A DNA stretch of 64,000 nucleotides, taken from Vitis vinifera (lineage: Eukaryota > Streptophyta > Magnoliopsida > Vitales > Vitaceae). Made by a program: the position numbers and the translations under genes. Shown here one piece after another: positions 60,535 through 64,000 of this stretch. Under the pieces are notes generated by a model. It was given only the letters and a program-made list of their open reading frames with translations. It ran no database searches and had not been told where the DNA came from. The DNA lies in NCBI RefSeq assembly GCF_030704535.1, contig NC_081821.1, forward strand, positions 6,525,001-6,589,000, in the 5' to 3' direction. The stretch's first letter is position 1, and every line of letters begins with the position of its first letter.

Positions 60535-61686
60535 TCAATGTCCAGCTACTTTGAATTTTGGACGCAGCAAAAACCCTAATGAAAAGGCTATAAAAGCCGT
60601 TATGACGATCCCCTTTCGCATCTTCAACTTGGTCATGACATTTTCTAACATAGTTTCATTTCCTTTTTGTTCACTACTCCCTCCTTTCCTAGCACCTTTT
60701 TCTGACTCATCAGTCGTGACCTCCGGGTTGTTAGAAGTATTCACAGCCGGAGAGTTGTTAGTAGTATTCACTGGCTGAGTTTTGTTAGTGTCGGAGCTGT
60801 TAGATTCTTACTGCATTGGGATGCTAGTAGTATTCACAAACTGGTCAGTTTTGTTGGCGTCAGAACTGTTAAATTCTTGTTGTTTTGGGATGCTAGTAGT
60901 ATTCACTGGCTGAGTTTTGTTGGTGTCAAAACTGTTAGATTCTTGCTGCTTTGGGATGCTAGTAGTTATCACAGGCTGAGTTTTGTTGGTGTCAGAGCGG
61001 TTAGATTTTTGCTGCTTTGGGATGCTGGTAGTATAAACTGGCTGAGTTTTGTTGGTGTCAGAGCTGTTAGATTCTTGCTGCTTTGGGATGCTAGTAGTAT
61101 TCATAGGCTGAGTTTTGTTGGTGTCAGAGCTATTTTCTTGTTGTTTTGGGATACTAGTAGTATTCACTGGTTGAGTTTTGTCGATGTCAGTCCTGTTAAA
61201 TTCTTGCTCCTTTGGGATGCTAGTAGTATTCACTGGCTGAGTTTCATTGGTGTCAGAGCTGTTAGATTCTTGCTGCTTTGGGATGATCATTTGGAGACGC
61301 TTCTTATATTTGATTTTTAGCTTGCTTGCGTCGTCTATGCTCAGCTCTATGTCTTTCCCATCGGCTTAGAATAAGAACAACAAATTAAAGATTAACAACA
61401 TTCTACTTTTCCATTGAATACATTTGTTTCTATAAATATTGTGTGTGTGTGTGTATAAGCTAATAAGAAGAGCAGTTAAACTATGATTCATAGATTTATA
61501 AACAGATGATTTATTCTCTAATAAGAAGAAAAGAGTTCAAAGTAACTTCACCAAGTAAGCCTCCAAAGATGATAAAACAAATTGGTGAGAAGAAATTTAT
61601 TCAATATCGGCAATGCTGATTTTGACATGATCTTTTTCCTCCCATTTACTAACATCTGCAATATTCCCTTCTTTTGTGCCTGGCAT
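60535..61686 (-). pseudogene. RTM2-like gene 3 with 22-residue repeats, decayed
   Basis: Exon 1 (from 61686, MPGTKEGNIADVSKWEEKDH) and exon 2 (from 61364 to 60535) align with RTM2-like gene 2. Exon 2 begins ADGKDIELSIDDASKLKIKY, then carries eight copies of a unit like PKQQESNSSDTNKTQPVNTT plus SI. It ends with the usual tail (ETMLENVMTKLKMRKG, IVITAFIAFSLGFLLRPKFK). Three independent defects are visible. The exon 1 donor GT has become AT at 61606-61607. The TATA box phrase has become TATGCACACAAAG near 61720-61732. The eighth repeat has a CAA-to-TAA stop at 60808. Apart from that stop the exon 2 frame is open over 277 codons, which suggests recent loss. A truncated product from another start cannot be excluded. 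Confidence 0.7.
60745..61290 (-). repeat. Coding minisatellite, 66-bp unit, eight copies
   Basis: Units of 66 bp (22 codons, Ser/Thr/Asn/Gln-rich) with single-unit variants of 60 and 69 bp; all length changes are multiples of three. Only gene 3 has them, so the repeat grew after gene duplication from the IPKKQ region of the ancestor. Confidence 0.9.
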
Positions 61687-61860
61687 TGATAAGGTATGAA
61701 GGAAGCAAAGGGACCAACTTTGTGTGCATAGCTAGAAAGTGGTGACTCAAAGTGTGTGAACGAATGTGAACAACGGCTCTAAACGCCAAAACTAAATATG
61801 TGACTCTAAATGTCATACTGAACAAAGACTCTTGACGTCGAACTAAGCTGATAGGAAGAT
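61687..61860. other. Short spacer before the tandem array
   Basis: Promoter remnant of RTM2-like gene 3 running into the tandem array. The transition shows degenerate array-like words (gactctaaatgtcatactga). Confidence 0.4.
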
Positions 61861-63470
61861 GGTCGATCGATATAGGTGTGGCCCTGACTCAAACTGAACT
61901 GACAAGACGAAAGAATGACCGATCAATATAGGTGTTGTCCCGAAAACTCAAAATGATAGGAAGATGGTCGATCGATATAAGTGTAGCCTCGACTCAAACT
62001 CAAACTGATAAGATAATGACAGATCAATATAGGTGCAGCCCCAAAACGCAAACTCGAACTGACAAGATGATGACCGATCGATATAGATGCGGTCCCAGAA
62101 ACTGAACTAACATGACAAGGAGATGGTCGATCGATATAGGTGCGACCCCGACTCAAACTCAAATAGACAAAATGATGAATGACTGATTGATATAAGTGCG
62201 GTCCCAAAAACTAAACTGACATGACAAGGAGATGGCCGATCTATATAGGTGCGGTCCCAGAAACTAAACTGACATGACAAGGAAATGGTCGATCGATATA
62301 GGTGCGGCCCTTACTCAAACTCAGACAGACAAAACGATGAATGACCGATCGATATAGGTGCGGTCACAACTCAAGCTGAACACAAACTGGTAGGAATACG
62401 GTTGATCGATATGGGTCCTGCCCCAACTCAAACTGACATGACGAATGACCGATCAATATAGGTGCGGCCCCAAACTCTAACTGATAAGACAGTGACCGAT
62501 CAATATAGGTGCGGTCCCAGAAACTAAACTGACATGACAAGGAGATGACCGATCGATATAGGTGTGGCCCCAAACTCTAACTGATAAGATAGTGACCAAT
62601 CGATATAGGTGCGGTCTCGACTCAGACTCAAACAGAACTAACAAGATGAATGAATGACCGATCGATATAGGTGCAGTCCCGACTCAGACTCAAACAGAAT
62701 TGACAAGATGAATGAATGACCGATCAATATAGGTGCGACCCCAAACTCTAACTGATAAGACAGTGACCGATCAATATAGGTGCGGTCCCAGAAACTAAAC
62801 TGACATGACAAGGAGATGACCGATCGATATAGGTGTGGCCCCAAACTCTAACTGATAAGATAGTGACCAATCGATATAGGTGTGGTCCCAACTCAGACTC
62901 AAACAGAACTAACAAGATGAATGAATGACCGATCGATATAGGTGTAGTCCCGACTCAGACTCAAACAGAATTGACAAGATGAATGAATGACCGATCGATA
63001 TAGGTGCAGTCCCGAAAGATTCAAACAGACAAGGAAATGATAAAAAGATGGTCGATCGATATAGGTGTGGCCCTGAAAGACTCAAATAGACAAGGAAATG
63101 ATAGGAAGGTGGCCAATCGATATAGGTGCAACCCCAAAACACAAACTAACATGGAAAATGATAGGAAGATGGTCGATCAATATAGGTGCGACCCCGACTC
63201 AAACTGAACACGAAAGTGATAGGAAAATGGCCGATCGATATGGGTGCAATCCCAAAAAATTCAAACAGACAAGGAAATGATAGGAAGATGACCGATCAAT
63301 ATAGGTGCGACCCTAAAAGACTCAAACAGACAAGGAAATGATAGGAAGATGGTCGATCGATATAGGTGCAGCCCCGAAACTCTAACTAAACTTAAATTGA
63401 CAAGATGATGACCGATCGATATAGGTGCAGTCCCAAAAACTCAAAATGAACTCAAACTGATAGGATGAAA
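61861..63470. repeat. Tandem array, about 47-59 bp monomer with higher-order structure
   Basis: Roughly 30 units, each holding a core like gaccgatcgatataggtgcg followed by gtcccgaaactcaaactgac and a variable aaggagat- or atgaatgaat-type tail. Unit lengths vary because the tail varies. A five-monomer block of 271 bp recurs (62447-62717 and 62718-62988), so part of the array grew by larger duplications. Frames in the array translate only the repeat and are not genes. Confidence 0.92.
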
Positions 63471-63519
63471 GATCTTATCAAGTGGCTCAAAGCCAAAGGA
63501 TAACCAAGATAACGATGCA

Positions 63520-63740
63520 AGCAAACTCGGCCAGATGGAATATGTCCCAGTATGACAACTCATGAGGATCGACAACTAGGTCGAAAGATAACTAAGCTCA
63601 TGAAAGGTCCGATGATCCTAGGGAAGGAGGGTATGCCCTAGTATGCAACTCAAGGGAGTCAACAACTAGATCAAAAAGTGAATGAAACCTATGGAAGGTC
63701 CGATGATCCTAGGGAAGGGGGATATGCCCCAGTATGCAAT
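63520..63740. repeat. Second tandem repeat beside the array, about 93-bp unit
   Basis: The phrase gaaggtccgatgatcctagg followed by gaagg(g/a)gg and tatgcccc/tagtatgcaa occurs near 63604 and 63697. A more diverged partial copy (gatggaatatgtcccagtat, caactaggtcgaaagataac) is near 63534. It is unrelated in sequence to the main array. Confidence 0.7.
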
Positions 63741-64000
63741 GACGAAAAAACAGAGATGAAAAATGCCTCCAAACCACTGTACTCTGAAATATGCTCATCC
63801 ATCATGTAATGAAAATGTCCAACCTCAGATGGGTAATGCCAAACAGGACCATGTGTCACGACACCATGCTAACAAAAGAAAACTAGCTGATGAATAACAA
63901 CAATAATGATGACCAGTGCTCAAAATGAAAAGAGCAAGCAAATCAACACTCAACATGCCAACTATCAAAATGAAAGCATCGTCACTAATAAGTCAACAAT
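63741..64000. other. Unassigned sequence at the window end
   Basis: No gene recognised. Composition continues from the repeat region and suggests the inside of a larger repetitive element that runs past the window. Confidence 0.3.

Noticed and set aside
60877-61320. 147-codon repetitive + strand frame
   Set aside because: It is the antisense of the 66-bp coding minisatellite; a unit length divisible by three keeps all frames open.
61923-63280. Several 60-94 codon frames with repeated HLYRSV-type words
   Set aside because: They merely translate the tandem repeat; no start context and no conservation beyond the repeat itself.
61861-63470. CRISPR array
   Set aside because: Spacers are not unique, repeats are diverged, and the genome is a plant; this is a tandem satellite-like array.

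Overview
This window looks like nuclear DNA of a woody eudicot. Grapevine (Vitis) is my best guess, from gene style, AT-rich spacers and repeat types. That is inference, because no search could be run. Coding genes have GT-AG introns, the spacers are very AT-rich with several families of small inverted-repeat transposons, and nothing looks bacterial or organellar.

Layout. (1) 1-1480: the 3' end of a + strand HPP-family membrane protein gene, likely a chloroplast nitrite transporter. (2) 1.5-4.9 kb: a spacer between two converging genes, with an unexplained cluster of ACGT/G-box motifs at 3.1-3.46 kb. (3) 5.17-6.86 kb, minus: an HD-Zip I transcription factor whose 5' leader carries a 27-codon upstream ORF. 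(4) 7.2-15.8 kb: AT-rich spacer with several MITE copies. (5) 15.84-18.64 kb, plus: an NPF4-type (NRT1/PTR) transporter. It converges on (6) a minus-strand RIQ1/RIQ2-like (DUF1118) thylakoid protein gene at 19.0-19.9 kb. (7) 22.05-27.48 kb: two tandem GH28 polygalacturonase genes with nine matching exons each. (8) 27.5-32.5 kb: a gene-poor spacer. (9) 32.5-37 kb: a HIR (SPFH/band 7) gene with two candidate first exons. (10) 38.7-40.9 kb, minus: a short, divergent VDAC/porin gene. (11) 42.2-42.6 kb: a small Lys/Glu-rich coiled-coil protein. (12) 44.1-47.2 kb, minus: an intronless MCTP/QUIRKY-type C2 protein of 1009 residues. (13) 51.1-61.7 kb, minus: three RTM2-like genes (small heat-shock-like domain plus C-terminal membrane anchor). 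The second has a duplicated internal exon. The third carries an eightfold 22-residue repeat and is decayed. Between the first and second lie a 1-kb direct duplication carrying a tRNA-derived SINE-like unit, a probable LTR remnant, and a MITE. (14) 61.86-63.47 kb: a tandem array with a monomer of about 47-59 bp and a 271-bp higher-order repeat, followed by other short repeats to the window end.

The genes do not form one pathway; this is an ordinary plant gene neighbourhood. The most unusual material is the RTM2-like cluster, which shows exon duplication, minisatellite growth inside a coding region, and decay of one copy within a few kilobases, right beside a satellite-like array. Other points worth attention are the uORF of the HD-Zip gene, the shortened VDAC, the second TATA promoter inside the HIR 5' intron, and the triple MITE at 37.8-38.2 kb. 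Exon borders were read by eye from GT/AG sites, phase and family resemblance, and have not been tested against transcripts.
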